In this document: piece after piece, positions 1 to 11,786 of the stretch | Numbering within the stretch: position 1 is the first letter of the stretch | Layout: each line of letters begins with the position of its first letter | Program-made: the position numbers and the translations under genes | The notes under the pieces: generated by a model | Told to the model about the DNA's origin: nothing | The model's input: only the letters and a program-made list of their open reading frames with translations | The model's database searches: none | From: Stercorarius parasiticus | Taxonomy: Eukaryota > Chordata > Aves > Charadriiformes > Stercorariidae | Length of the DNA stretch: 64,000 nt | Assembly: GCA_013396915.1 (NCBI GenBank) | Contig: VWZL01000808.1 | Location: forward strand, 992,001-1,056,000 | Direction of reading: 5' to 3'

Positions 1-2307
1 AATTCTTACCTGGACCTCTTCTGGGGCCAGGTTCTCTGTAACGGACAGAGGACTTCTCCCCTTGTTTGAATCAAAGCAGAAACATTAATTTGATTCTCAG
101 TTTTTTCAAAATTTCTAAGTGCAATTTTATCCTGAGGGGTGACAATTTGAAGATAGCTCTTCCTACTTTAGGTATTCTCCATGTGCCTTCAGTATTTAGT
201 CTGAAGCTAGATGGGGAGATGATAGTTAGCTGGTGAGGAAGCATGAAGCCTGACTTACAAATTCTTGCGAAAACAGTGAGCTTACTGACAAGTATTTTTA
301 TTTGTACACATGACATTTAATCATTGGTCATTGAGACCAATGAAATGCAAAAATTTCACATCTACCATTATATCCCCTACATTCACTTTTCAGAGCACGA
401 GTATGCCCCTGAAATACAAAGGCTTAGAACTGCGCTTTCCGATGCAGTGAATTGTTACCAAGCTAAAATGGGGCTGCAAGGATGATAGTCCGGGTGTGCG
501 AAACGGCCGCTCGATGGGATGAGGCCTAAGGAGATCATAAAAGGCTGCCGGTGATGCCAGCTAATGAAGTCACCCCTTCAGCTCAAGGGCTTTGGTACTG
601 TCAGTCTTGCACTCAGTCCTTGCGGAATAAGTATCTGTGTCGGTTTAAACTTTAAAGCTTCCATGTGTTTTTTAAGCCTACTTAAGAAGAAAACTATAGT
701 ATTAAGGGGTTTTTTTATGTCACAGTAGCACTGAGGAAATAAAACCAACAACCCATTTTCTGAGAAACTCTGAGTTCCAAGTAATTCAGAGTGATCACTG
801 GAAACTGAAAAAAACCTTTTTCTTGATTTTAGTATTTGCAAACTTGAGCTAACGCAGGCACCGCTATATATTGTCAGCCACTAGGACTTGCCAGTATTCT
901 TAAAAGGCATATAAATATGTTAAATCATAGCATAATGATGTAATATAGATTTATTTTCACTCTTCTGTATATCTCTGTTTTGTAGTTACAGTAAATATTT
1001 TGCCATATTTTAATTTTAAGACAAGACTGAATATATGCTAGCAGGAGGGAAAGTTTTCCATTAAAGAACATAATACTGGAAAATTTAATGAAAAAAAAAA
1101 CCTTCAGAAAGTCCACAAGGATTTTAGTTCAAGGCCTTCTTATTATACTATTAAATGATTTAATGTCCACTCTGTGTATGAAGCAGCGTTATGTATTGCA
1201 TACCTTCTTCCAGAAGAGCACTTGAATATTTGCAGAGAAGTACAAATACACCATAAATTTTCCTGTAACTAACATTAAAAATGAAAACAACTGTTTTGTA
1301 TTAAAGAATTACATGGTGCCAAACAATGAATTTGGAAGAAAAACATCAAAATTGCTTAAACTGGATCTTGACTGGTACACTTCAATGGCATTTTGTCCCA
1401 GGGTTAGTCAACCACCGTAGATTATTTAAAAGTGAAAAGCTGCATTATTTTCCACTGATGTTGTGCTTCTGTTCTCATCACAGTACACAGACACCAGAAG
1501 TCTCTCTGTCTATTGCAGACAGTATGCCACACTCCCATCCCACCGGTTTGGGGCAGGTTACTGGAAAACCTAATATTTATCTAATACTTCTCTGCTGATG
1601 TAGCGGTGTGAAACAGCTCCCAAGTGCATCAGACCTGGACCACCGAAGGGGCAGAGCCACATGCCTGGGAGGGTGTCAGCCAAGAGCGGGGCTGCCTTCA
1701 GCCGCGGTGAGATCAAAGCCCCAAACAGAGGACGTGTAATTGAGCAAGTGCAGCTCATTTTTCTCTTTCAGTTGGGTTTCAAAACCGCTCGCTTTCTCCT
1801 CAAGTTAGGTGGCAAGTGCTCAGGTGGCTCAGTGACACCACCTGAACACGAACGGTGCTTCTGGGTGTATAAAAGGAACAAAGATGACATTCTAAGCAAC
1901 AAAACTTTTTCAAGGAATTTAATAGAATTCCTTCAAAGGCACCTTGGGAGTTTGGTTTCCACACCAAAAGTGAACTTCAACATAATAAAACCTATCAATT
2001 AATATATTAGGGCACTGCTGAATCACCCCAGCTATATTTTAGAGTTAGAACTCAGCTTTCTACAACTCAGATGTGGGTTAGCTGAGTTATCTTATCCTAC
2101 AATTCAAGAAGTAGGAAGAAGAGAAGTAGAAACAGTAGAAAAAACTCAGAATGGTACAAAAGAATGATTACTACCAAAAAAATAATGTGAATGTCTTAAA
2201 TGACAGAACTGTGTATTACAGTATCAAAATCTGAAGCATCTCTTGCAACCTTGTAAGGGTGAGGAGCACCTTCACGCAGAACGCTCCCCATGTGAAATAA
2301 CTTTTTG
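1..2307. other. Non-coding sequence, nothing recognised
   Basis: AT-rich mixed sequence with short A and T runs. Open frames here are all under 115 codons, lie on both strands and overlap each other, and none shows a protein motif I recognise. I see no mobile element, RNA gene or CpG-rich promoter-like stretch. It could be intergenic or intronic; the sequence alone does not decide. Confidence 0.7.
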
Positions 2308-2358
2308 CTAATTGCCCAACACTGTACTACTAATTGCCCAACTAATTGCCCAACACTG
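2308..2358. repeat. Three-copy short direct repeat (CTAATTGCCCAA core)
   Basis: The 12-base core CTAATTGCCCAA occurs at 2308, 2330 and 2342. The first and third copies extend identically through CACTG, giving 17 identical bases at 2308-2324 and 2342-2358. The second and third copies are directly adjacent with a 12-bp period. This looks like a small local slippage or unequal-exchange duplication, with no sign of function. Confidence 0.9.
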
Positions 2359-4805
2359 GAAAAGAGGACGGGATGAACAGCAGCCCCAGCGAGCAGAGGT
2401 GGGATGGCAGCTACCGGGGACTTCAGTGGAAGACATCAGTCTTTCCAAAATCGAGGGGAATGTCTGGGTGTTACCGGAGTATTTCCATCACACCAGATGG
2501 TCTTCTGGGGAGGTTTGGAAAGGACAAACCTGCTGTGTGAGGAGCTGGATTTTGGGGCTGAGCAGGAGCCTGACCCGATCCCCAGTGAAGCAGTTTGGGT
2601 TGACTCAACTTGGAAGTGCAAAGCAGTTGGCAAGAGGGACAGTTCAAGCAACAGGAGCCTGAAGTGAGACTTTCCAGCGTACAAATGAAAACCAGGGACT
2701 GCAGCAAATGGTTCTCAAGAAGGCAGATTAAGGAAAGCCATAGCCCTTGCCCAACCTCTGTGGTCAGAGACCAATAAACTGTACAATGATACTAGGGGAA
2801 CTGTGAATGTTGTGTTATTGTTGGGGAATGTATGACTATAACTTCCTAAAAGGGCTCTGCCCGGACTCAGGGCTTATCCTGCTTAGCTAAAGGGATTATT
2901 TTACCACTCAAAACAGTCCCCATTCGTATTCTTAAGAGGGTCAGGTACTTCACTACGAGAGGTTATCTCTGGGGTGGGCAATTACAAGCCGGGATCACTT
3001 AACCAGCCTGCTGAGACTCCTACCTGAGAGAGGTATCAGCACACAAAACTGTTGTCAAACGCATGCTGAAGAATAATATTCACTAACAGATGGAAAAACT
3101 TACCAATAAGGACTGGACACCCTTGACATTGTTCAACTACTAAAACTTTTTAAATGAAAATTTTTGGGCTGTTGGAGTTTTTGCTAAGTTTCCTACCTTT
3201 TACTCTGACTTTCAGGAAGACAAATTATAAGCAAAGTTTCTGAAAAACTCTCAGAATACACCGAGCCACTGGAAGGAATCACTTTAAAAATAATAATTAA
3301 AAAAAAAGAGTCATGAAACTTAACCTGAGGATATGATTGGGCTGTAATTATCCTCTTGAAACTCAATTTCGTCGGCATCCCACCTCAAAGATGAGCAAAA
3401 CACAACATGATTCTGTGATTGAAACCTGTCTGCCATCAATCCACATAACTGCCTTATACTTCACGTGGACCTGCTCATCTTGTCAAGCAAAGAAAAATCT
3501 CATAATCAGTTTTAGCACCCCGGAGCCCTTCCAATTCTCAAAGTAATATTCCAAACAGCTCAAGTAGAGCACGGTAACGCACAACTCGGCAGCCAACCTA
3601 TTGTAATGCTATGAAAGAGCAGAACTTCAGATGATAGAGGCCATAAATTTATAAGATCCTTTTAAGACCATCCATACCGCAGTATGAAACTCAAATGAGT
3701 ACTTCTGCCATCTGTTTGTTATGTTGTGTTTTTTTCCTGGAAGAACTGGGAAGCAACAGAAGGACAGACAGTTACCTAGCACTGTAAATCCGTATGTTAG
3801 AAAAAAATATATCATGTACTCCTTTAGTCTGTGCAGCATGTTACAGAATGGGCTATAAACAAATATAAACAGCTCTCGAATCCCACCTTACCTCTGTGTG
3901 TGTGCACATAGCTGAGCACAAAGGTGACCTTGGAGTGGGGATACACCTGATTTCCTACTAACTAATCCCTCAACAGCATCAAAAGAAGGAATCCACACCC
4001 TATAATTAGGCTGGAGCAGGCAGTATATTTCCATTGTTTTGGGGAAAATCTTCTGAGTAATAAGTGCTAATTTACAGCAATCTAATATATTTACTATTAA
4101 ATATAAGTACCCCTAAAACTTAATAATAATTCAGAATTCTTAATAGAATTACAGCCTGCAAATTAAACTGGAATCAAATACATACAATGAACAACCTGTC
4201 CACAGGTTTGGTAGCACCTTCATCTAGGAAAACTTCAAAATATCTGTTTTCTAATGCTTCTGATACTTCTTACATCAGCCTGTACTGCATTTTTTTAATT
4301 GATCTTCAAAAGCATGACTACGCCAGAAGTAGGGAAAAAAATGAGTTCAAATTGCTGAAGAATTGTTAGTTCTGTGTATAAATACAATCATATCAAAATT
4401 AGGGTGCTGGGGCAGGGCATTGCTTACTACTGATGAGGTTCACGAATCAGCAAGTCGTATCTTAGAGGAGGAGATGGAGTTCAAAACAGAAGAGAAAGAA
4501 ATGGTACTCAGAGGGATGGAAAAAAGGCAGCACTGTTTTAACACATTATCTTCCACATCTGGAATGCAGCACTGGGAGCCTGAGGAAGGGATTAGGAATT
4601 CATAATTCTAGATCAATATTTCAGCGTAACAACAAGCTAAAGAATGCCTAGTTTAGGTGAAGCTTAAACATCTGTCACTAACATTAATTTCTGCACAAAT
4701 CTTGTAAAGCTCCTTTGAACTTTCATCTAGAAGGAAGCTTAGCACCAAATACTTTAGACATTTTTCTAGAAAATAAGTTAGCAGCTCTCAGGCAGAGGGA
4801 GATAC
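2359..4805. other. Non-coding sequence, nothing recognised
   Basis: Mixed AT-rich sequence. At 2400-2680 the base composition is a little richer in G and C, and four short frames overlap on both strands. That is the pattern of few stop codons rather than of a gene. No mobile element or RNA gene was recognised. Confidence 0.7.
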
Positions 4806-4850
4806 GGGTTTGGGGCTTGGGGTTTTGTGGGGGATTTTTTGTTGGGTGGG
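4806..4850 (+). other. Predicted G-quadruplex-forming tract
   Basis: Six runs of three or more G occur in 45 bases: 4806-4808, 4812-4815, 4819-4822, 4829-4833, 4844-4846 and 4848-4850. The first four are separated by spacers of 3, 3 and 6 bases, which satisfies the usual G3+N1-7 quadruplex rule; the last two are spare runs. The spacers are almost purely T. Folding is inferred from the rule, not shown. Confidence 0.8.
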
Positions 4851-4853
4851 TTG

Positions 4854-4875
4854 TTTTTTTTTTTTTAAAAAAAAA
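4854..4875. repeat. T13A9 homopolymer junction
   Basis: Thirteen T (4854-4866) are followed directly by nine A (4867-4875). The tract is self-complementary and lies three bases after the G-rich tract. It may be a slippage-prone low-complexity site. It is not a retroposon tail, because no insertion body or target-site duplication is visible. Confidence 0.9.
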
Positions 4876-7800
4876 GGCCATAAAGAGGTGCCAAACTCTG
4901 GCCCAGATGATGAATACTCTGGCCTTCACGTCACACGTGGGTTTCTCTGTAGCTCAACCCCGCCAGCTCTTTGCGTGCCGAGTCTGCTGCAGAGAAATGG
5001 ATCTGCCAAGTCCGTTTCTCTCGGCAGTAGGTTGTGTGAGCTTTACACACAAAAGGGTTGCTGAGGGGAACCCACTGAAGTGGCACTCTGTGTCCTTCCC
5101 AGGGCCTTTTCATGTGTAGAGCCACTTCTGCTGCGCGTTGGAGGCCAGTAACGGATGAAGTTGGACATCAGAGTGTAAACATGCAAGCTGCAGAATGGGG
5201 TGGAAAACAGTGCAAAAGGAGATTCACTGCTCAATGATTCCCAGTTATGAAACTTCTCCAATCAAGGAACCGAATTCAAGAGACAGCAGGAAAGGAAAAG
5301 GGCAAAAGAGAGACAAGAAAAAGTCAACAAAACGGAAAGAAAGGGCAAAAAAAAAAGAAAATGGGAAAAAAAATCCCATTTCTTGAGGACACACAGTTAA
5401 TAAGATGTAAAAACACTTCCAAAGATTAAGTTGCCCATTTGCCAGGCACCTTAGTCTCCTAGAAATCTGCATTTCATTCCTAGTAAGATACAGTAAATCT
5501 GACTCAAAAATTGACACAGTCTGAAAAAGGAAACGAAGGAGATGCAATGGGGAAACGAAAGCTGGAAATTCCTGTGGTCCTCATAGGGGAGCCACAGCCT
5601 TTTCCTACGGAATAACATTGAAAGCACAGGTTATCTTTATACAAATAATTCAGCATGTGCTTAATGTTTAATTTAGGTGCCATTTGGTAAATAATTACAC
5701 TTCACCTTTGTTAGCAGCGCCAAACTGTAGATTAAACCCTGAATCAAGGTACTTGCCAAAGAATGAATTTGAATCACATGCTCCGAAACAATTCCCACCA
5801 CTAACTTTTCTCTTAGTAAAATCAAAGACGAGGACTCAATTCAAATACCCGGAAGGCAATGTTTCAACTGACTTTTATAGTTCAAATTAAAAGCATGCTT
5901 CTGCCTTTACAACACAATGCTAAATTTAAGTTTACCACAATAAAACAAGAATGACACTAATATTACATAGCAGTGGTATCTCTCCAAACAATTACTGTTT
6001 ACATGTTAAATTAATTGTCTGAACTTTTAAAATGAAAAGTCTTTTGCAGTATTTCACAGCTGAGTTTCTAAATGAATCTTACCGAGTCTTGCAGGTATGT
6101 AATTTAGTGACAACATAATTGTATTTTAAAATGCGTGTGCAAAAGACTCCTGAGTCCAGTCTATACTGAGGCTTTACGTAGATAATTGTATCAACTAGTA
6201 AGGCAAACCTGTCCTGACTCGAGACAAGATCTCATTAGGTTGTGTTGTAAATTCATAAATAGTTCCTAATGAAACACTTGCCATCCAACAAAGTAAGGCG
6301 ATTAAGTAAACAGCGCTGCAGCGTGACACCATGTGGTAAAATGCCATGGGGAAGGGTTTAATTGCTGAAGCTTGCATTAAATGCTGAGCTCCAAGCGAGC
6401 TGATCTGAATTCGAAGTGATAGGAGAAGAAATAGAGCGCTCTTAATTATTTCTGGATTGTACATCTAATTACTTGTGGACAGAGGCTAATGAAGTCCAAA
6501 ATACGCACAGCAAAGCAGGAAACATGATAGTGTGTCTGTGTGCATGTGCTTGTAATTTTTTTAACCTCTATAAAATTCACATCCCAAGGTTGCACATAGA
6601 GCGCATACATTAGGTGTATTTTCTCAGTTGTTACCAGTCAGGTCTTCCCATTTGCATAAGCAAATGTTGAAAGATGGATGTGATTAAAACCTCCACCCAA
6701 ATAAATACTAGGTGAAGCCCTGCTCATCAGGCACCGCGTTTTGGTGTAGGAAGCTCATGTCACCTTCAGGTGCACGCTGGCGCAATGGAAGTGAAGCTTT
6801 TTGATTCCTGGCAGAAAGCAGACGAATTGTTGCCTTCCCACCCCGTTCTCCACCTGCAGTAGGTCTGTGTAGGCCAGTGCAAACTGAAGCTTCCATGTGA
6901 AATTTTCATAAGGGCGAAATAACTTAGTGCCATCTTCCAAAGTCGTACAAGCTATTACGGCAAGCCAAGAGGACCTCAGATTCTATGAGCACAGGTCGCT
7001 TCATACTTTGAAAGATTTGATCATTTTTTCTCCCAGAGAAGAAGAATCTTCTCATTTTCAAGTAATTTGATAAACTGAAAACTTGAGAGTCCATTGAGCT
7101 CCCCAACAAACTTCCCCTTAGCACAGCAAAATATCAGAGCATCTATGATCTTATGAAACTTTGCAGAACACGGTTCAGAAATGACAGCTCGGCTCCTGTA
7201 GGTGCTGCACACCAGCAGCCAAGCCCTGATGTTGTTTTCGCTGAAATGTAGAGCCAGACTTCCAGAGAGACTTGGCCCTCGATAGGTGGAAATACTAGAC
7301 AGAAAGGAAATTGCTCTTTGTTAAACAAAACAACACAGCTTGAGAGGGATGTTTTAAAAAATAAACAAAAGCCTGAAGACCCAAAGAAGCGCCGTGGTTT
7401 TGCAGGCTGGGTTATCCTCTTAAGTTTGGATAATGAGAAGTCAGAAAATCTGCCTGCCCTGCTGGACAGTCCACTTCAGCATCCCCAACCGGGGTGAGCT
7501 GAAGGGGTTTTCAAACATGGGCTTTAGCAAGCATCTGAGAAAGATCTGCGGAAGAGTCCTCGCAAGACGGGTAAACTGACCGCCCATCAGACCATGCAAA
7601 CAGGGCCTGGTGAGATAAATCTGCGCTGCCTGGGCTCCTCTGCCCGCGTTCTCAGCACGGACGGCCAGCGCCATGGACATCGTACAGTTATCGCAGGGGA
7701 GCAGGGTCCAGGTTGCCTGGGCTCTGTTTATTTTTAAGCGTAGCCTGGGAGAATAAAACACGCCATAATCTAAATAATTAGCCTTCCAAGACAAATGGTA

Positions 7801-8547
7801 TGGGTCGGACAGATATTACAGTGTAGCTTCTGCTCTGCCAATGAAGTGGGCTACAGCTGCAAGTCATTACACTGAAGTGAAAATAGATTAACTGAATACA
7901 TAAACTGCCTGAGCCTTCTGTAAAACTGAGCCGAGGATTTATGGGATCTGTAATCCTGGTATTCAGGTCTTCCCTTATGCTCGGCACAGACGTCTGAATC
8001 TGTTTCAGGCATGTCACACAGCTATTTTCAGCTGAGTCCTCCAATATTGGAGATTTTTAAAAAGGTCTTTGCAACAATATTCAGCTGCGCTAGACGTTTA
8101 CTATCATGGAGTTTTAAGCAAACGCGTATAGCCATTCCCCTTGGAGGGGAATATTTATAATGCAGTATATACAGTATTGCATACGGTCTGGAGATTGTAC
8201 TACTGTGACATTACTGTTTTCTGAAATTGTCACTTTTTCATTTAAATTCTCAAGTGTTTGTCTCTATAAATTAAAACTATTAAAAATTAAACTAAAATTA
8301 AAACTAATCAAAATTCTAGAAGAAAAGCTGCATTTTAGGGCCGTCACTACTTTGATGTTAAAAATACAGGTATCTCCATATAGAATGCAATGTGAAGACA
8401 CACGGTGTTTGTGTGTGCGATAAAACCAAGTGTGAAGGCACACATTTAAAAAGTCACCAAAATAATGCTCTTGCCCTAGAAATTAGAATGGAATTTTTGC
8501 AAATATTTCACTAAATCTAACCAGGCAGCCTACAAATACATATAAAA
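4876..8547. other. Non-coding sequence with a purine-rich tract
   Basis: Unique-looking sequence. It includes a purine-rich stretch at about 5279-5373 that gives an artefactual lysine-rich frame, and an inverted repeat at 5359-5381 (AAATGGG and CCCATTT around nine bases). The block 6190-6490 carries several TAATTA/TTAATT-type sites and is discussed as a possible conserved element. No gene or mobile element was recognised. Confidence 0.65.
5279..5373 (+). repeat. Purine-rich low-complexity tract
   Basis: About 95 bases that are nearly all A and G, dominated by A runs and GGAAAG-like words. Read in frame it gives a short lysine-rich peptide (positions 5195-5386), which I take as a by-product of the composition. 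It ends in a 7-bp inverted repeat at 5359-5381. Confidence 0.8.
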
Positions 8548-8599
8548 AACAAAAAGCCAACATCACAAACATAAAAGAACAAAAAGCCAACATCACAAA
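8548..8599. repeat. Two-copy 30-bp-period direct repeat
   Basis: A 22-base string beginning AACAAAAAGCCAACATC occurs identically at 8548-8569 and 8578-8599. The first copy is preceded by an A-rich stretch that partly matches the spacer. This is a recent-looking small tandem duplication. Confidence 0.9.
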
Positions 8600-10789
8600 A
8601 CTCTTCAGATAGTAAAGATGCTTGAGGAACCTACAACTTGGGGCTCAAACTGGAACCCAAAGCAGGTTTTCAGTTAATCCTGCAAAGAGGGCAGCAAGGA
8701 CTGTGAGAAGCTTCCCATAACATGACATCCTTAGTCTGGATAAGTTCTAAAATGTATATTTTTAGCCATAGATACTGTCACTGAAGCAGAGAACAGTATT
8801 AAAATAAAAAGTATTCTTGAAGAGAACTACCTCATCAAAATGGGTACCTGTCCAGGTGTTGCTACGACCAAGTGTTACACATAATTAACCTGAAATCTTG
8901 GAAAAAATGTGATTAAAACACACAATGCTTAAGCCATGTTAAGCCTATCTGTACTTCTATCGAAACTCTCTCTTAATAGTCCCAACTGTGCGCTCCAGGA
9001 CCATATAAAAGAAGTAAAGCCGTCCATACAATAAAAATTATTTTACAATAAAAAACTATTTCCTTGAAACACATAATTTGATGAAGTACAACATTGTATT
9101 TTACAAAATTATGATCTATCCCATTATTATTAGTATTTATGAATATGTAGGCTATGCAATTTATATTGTTAAATGGCTATTTCACAGCTTCAATGCAAAA
9201 ATCAGCATTTTGGTCAGATTTTAATATTTCTTTTTGATTTAAAAAACTGCACACTTGTAATACCAAAAACTACATTTGTAAGCGACAACCCCTAGATTTT
9301 TCTTATACTGTTAGCTTTCAGTAACATTATGCTCCCAATTCCAAAAGCAGTAGATAAAAATGTGCACGAGAAGCTGCAAATAGATTGAAGTTTCCTTTGA
9401 AGAAAAAAGGAATAATTAAATTATCATAAGGAAGTGACAGTTTTGAAAGTATCTTTGTCAAGGTATTTTGAAAAGTGTCACTTCCAGCTCACCGTCAAGA
9501 GAGGGAGCATGTACTTATGTGCCAACGAGGGAGAACGAGGGAATGCAAACTATTAAAATATTTCATGAGAGAACTTAGACCTCCCGCCTCTTTGTGCCTA
9601 AAAATCTGTGCATCAGAGAACCTAGTATTAGTCCATGATGTAACATCAGTATTGTTTTGGCAAGTAATTATTAATCCATTCAGGAATAAGAGAGTTGAGT
9701 TAAAATCTAGCTGCCACGGTGGATGTTAAAGAGCCTGACTTCTAAAAGACAGAGATACCAAAACTATTGGCATGTGCCTTGACTGAGGTATAAAATTAGC
9801 CACTCTTCATGGGTTTTGCATGAGTATAATAAAGAACTCCTTTAAGCCAATTTCCTTTGCTTCTCCATCAAACTTTCAGTTTTAGTCATTTTGTTACACA
9901 GAATAACAATTTTCTGATTTTAAAAAGAATTGCAGACAAGTATGGTTTAGCAATTCAGAGTTCTGTCGTGCCATAGGAACATTTGTTCTTTCTTTAAAGA
10001 GATATCAAATTAAAAGAAAATATATTTAAAAAATAATAAAAAAGAAAAAAAAAAAATCACAATTTATATTTTTATCTTCACCGCCAGCAAGGTCATGGAA
10101 GGATCAAACCAAAACCGTATTTTCCCCTCTATGCTCAGTTAATGTTGTGCTCTTGACAGGCTTATGCGGATGATCAGTTGTGAAACTTGCAATAAATTAT
10201 TCTGTATGTACTTTGCATGCAGGCAGCATGAAAGGCAGATACACACGAAATAAGCGTATCTGTAGGTATCCTCCTGGGTCGGTCTTCATCATTGAGAAAA
10301 AGTAAATAATTTGTGGACCAAAGCAAATCCTTTGTTTTCTTCTTCTATTTGTTATTCACCACAACTCGTGGAGTGTTGCTTTCTCTCCCTGTTCCATGAT
10401 TTTGCTGGTACATTCGAACAAGGCATTTTGCTACAAAAAAGGACCCGTTTGCTTTTTTCCACCTGATGCCTCACCCTACCTCACCCAAACCATTTTCTAC
10501 ACTTCTGCCAATGAGGCTTTTCCACTTTTCTGAAATCCCTGCCTTCAGACAGGACTCCAGCGCCTAGTCACAAGAATTATTTGATCAACCAGTCATAAGT
10601 TATTTGATCTGCCATGGATGTTAAAGTAAATACATTGCTTTGTTCTGGAAGATTTACGTCTCAGAGGCAACAGCAAGATGGTGGATCCAACGTATACTGT
10701 AGCCTCCTGTAAGACATATCCAAAGCCCTAACCAAAATCCCTCTGTGGCATACAGACTCTCCAGTTTCATGGACAGGTCTGTAACTGAA
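8600..10789. other. Non-coding sequence, nothing recognised
   Basis: Strongly AT-rich in 8900-9300 and 9990-10070, with A-rich low-complexity DNA at 10012-10060. Only one frame exceeds 80 codons (9475-9729), and it has no recognisable motif. No mobile element was identified. Confidence 0.7.
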
Positions 10790-10834
10790 GCACCCTACTA
10801 GATGATCTTCTAACCCAAACCATTCTGTGATTCC
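10790..10834 (+). mobile_element. CR1 LINE 3' tail fragment (degraded)
   Basis: The string CTAGATGATCTTC, followed by TAACCCAAACCATTCTGTGATTC, matches the end of avian CR1 elements, where a GATGATCTT block leads into CCAACCCAAACCATTCTATGATTC. The GTCCCTTC part that normally lies between the two is missing, so there is an internal deletion. No upstream CR1 sequence is clear. CR1 copies are usually truncated at the 5' end, so a short tail is plausible. The orientation is plus. Confidence 0.65.
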
Positions 10835-10893
10835 CTACAATTGCCCATGGACATTTCAAATGAATGAAAGGTTTCGTTTTCATGTATTTATCT

Positions 10894-10952
10894 TTCATTC
10901 TGGAGGGGGGGGGGGGGAAATTTTTTTCATTCTGGAGGGGGGGGGGGGGAAA
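10894..10952. repeat. 32-bp tandem duplication with two G13 tracts
   Basis: The unit TTCATTCTGGA, then thirteen G, then AAA occurs at 10894-10920 and again at 10926-10952, a 32-bp period. Both G tracts (10905-10917 and 10937-10949) are exactly thirteen long. The spacer is T-rich. The tract lies about 60 bases after the CR1 tail fragment. Confidence 0.92.
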
Positions 10953-11631
10953 CAACCTATCTTTATTGAAAATTATTTTATGACTTAATTGAGTGTATTT
11001 CCTCATACTCTTTACTTTCTCATAAAAACAAAACAAAAAACCCCGAACCCTACGAGCAACTTCCCATCTGCAAGCACAATCCAGTCTCTCTCAGATCTGT
11101 TAACTTTGGCGAGGAAGCATAATGCAGTCCAAAGGCGGGAGGGAAAGGAAGTCAATACAAGTCAAGAGACAATCAAGTCCTGTACAAAATATTAATACGG
11201 TTTTCAAAATCTTTTGGGGCCTACCTAAACCAAAAATCATCTGAGATTATGAATAATATGGGATTTTTTTTCCCCTTACCAGGAGGATTCAAATAGTCAA
11301 ACACAGGAAAAGCTGTGATTCCTAAAGCCTAAGTAAAATTGTAAATAAAACACAGTGTGAAAGCTGCATTATAGTACAGCAAAACTACAGGCAGGAATCA
11401 CGGACATAGACGTGAAAATTAACACAACAGAAAGAAATATGTTTAACCACTCTTGGGCTAAAATGGATCTTGTTCTTTGTTAAGGGTGATACCGATGAGA
11501 CAAGTCCACCTGCATCCTGAAGGACTTACACGTCAAACTGAAATAAAAAAAAGTGTTCTGTGAAACTGGTGCACATTGCTGCTGGAAAACTCTGAAGTGA
11601 AAACAGCACTTGTGCATTCAGATGTTTTTCA
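10953..11631. other. Non-coding sequence, nothing recognised
   Basis: AT-rich, mixed sequence between two small duplications. Its frames are all under 70 codons. No element or gene was recognised. Confidence 0.7.
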
Positions 11632-11685
11632 GTCTACTTTCATGTTTCTCAAACTCTTTTTGTCTTCTTTCATGTTTCTCAAACT
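11632..11685. repeat. Two-copy 30-bp direct repeat
   Basis: A 24-base unit at 11632-11655 recurs at 11662-11685 with one mismatch (CTACTTTC versus CTTCTTTC); the shared core is TTTCATGTTTCTCAAACT. Both copies are followed by a T-rich stretch. A 15-base piece, TTTTCAGTCTACTTT, is found just upstream at 11626 and again at 11888. Confidence 0.9.
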
Positions 11686-11764
11686 ATTTTTTGGTTGTTC
11701 ATTTGAATGACGTGCAAGAACAGTGTGTGCGTCTACATATATGTACCAGAAATGGCAAAGTATT

Positions 11765-11786
11765 AAAAAAAAAAAAAAAAAAAAAA
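11765..11786. repeat. A22 homopolymer
   Basis: Twenty-two consecutive A. I checked it as a possible retrocopy tail: the upstream 150 bases have no AATAAA near the tract and no gene-like frame, and no flanking duplication is visible. It is best called a mononucleotide microsatellite. Confidence 0.95.

Noticed and set aside
2308..2358. Direct repeats as a CRISPR-like array
   Set aside because: Units are too short, irregularly spaced and without spacers; the genome is vertebrate.
5195..5386. Lysine-rich frame resembling a basic nuclear tail
   Set aside because: It is the translation of a purine-rich low-complexity tract (5279-5373).
11765..11786. A22, and also A17 at 45502 and A18 at 50106, as retrocopy tails
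   Set aside because: No upstream gene-like body, polyadenylation signal close to the tract, or target-site duplication was found at any of the three.
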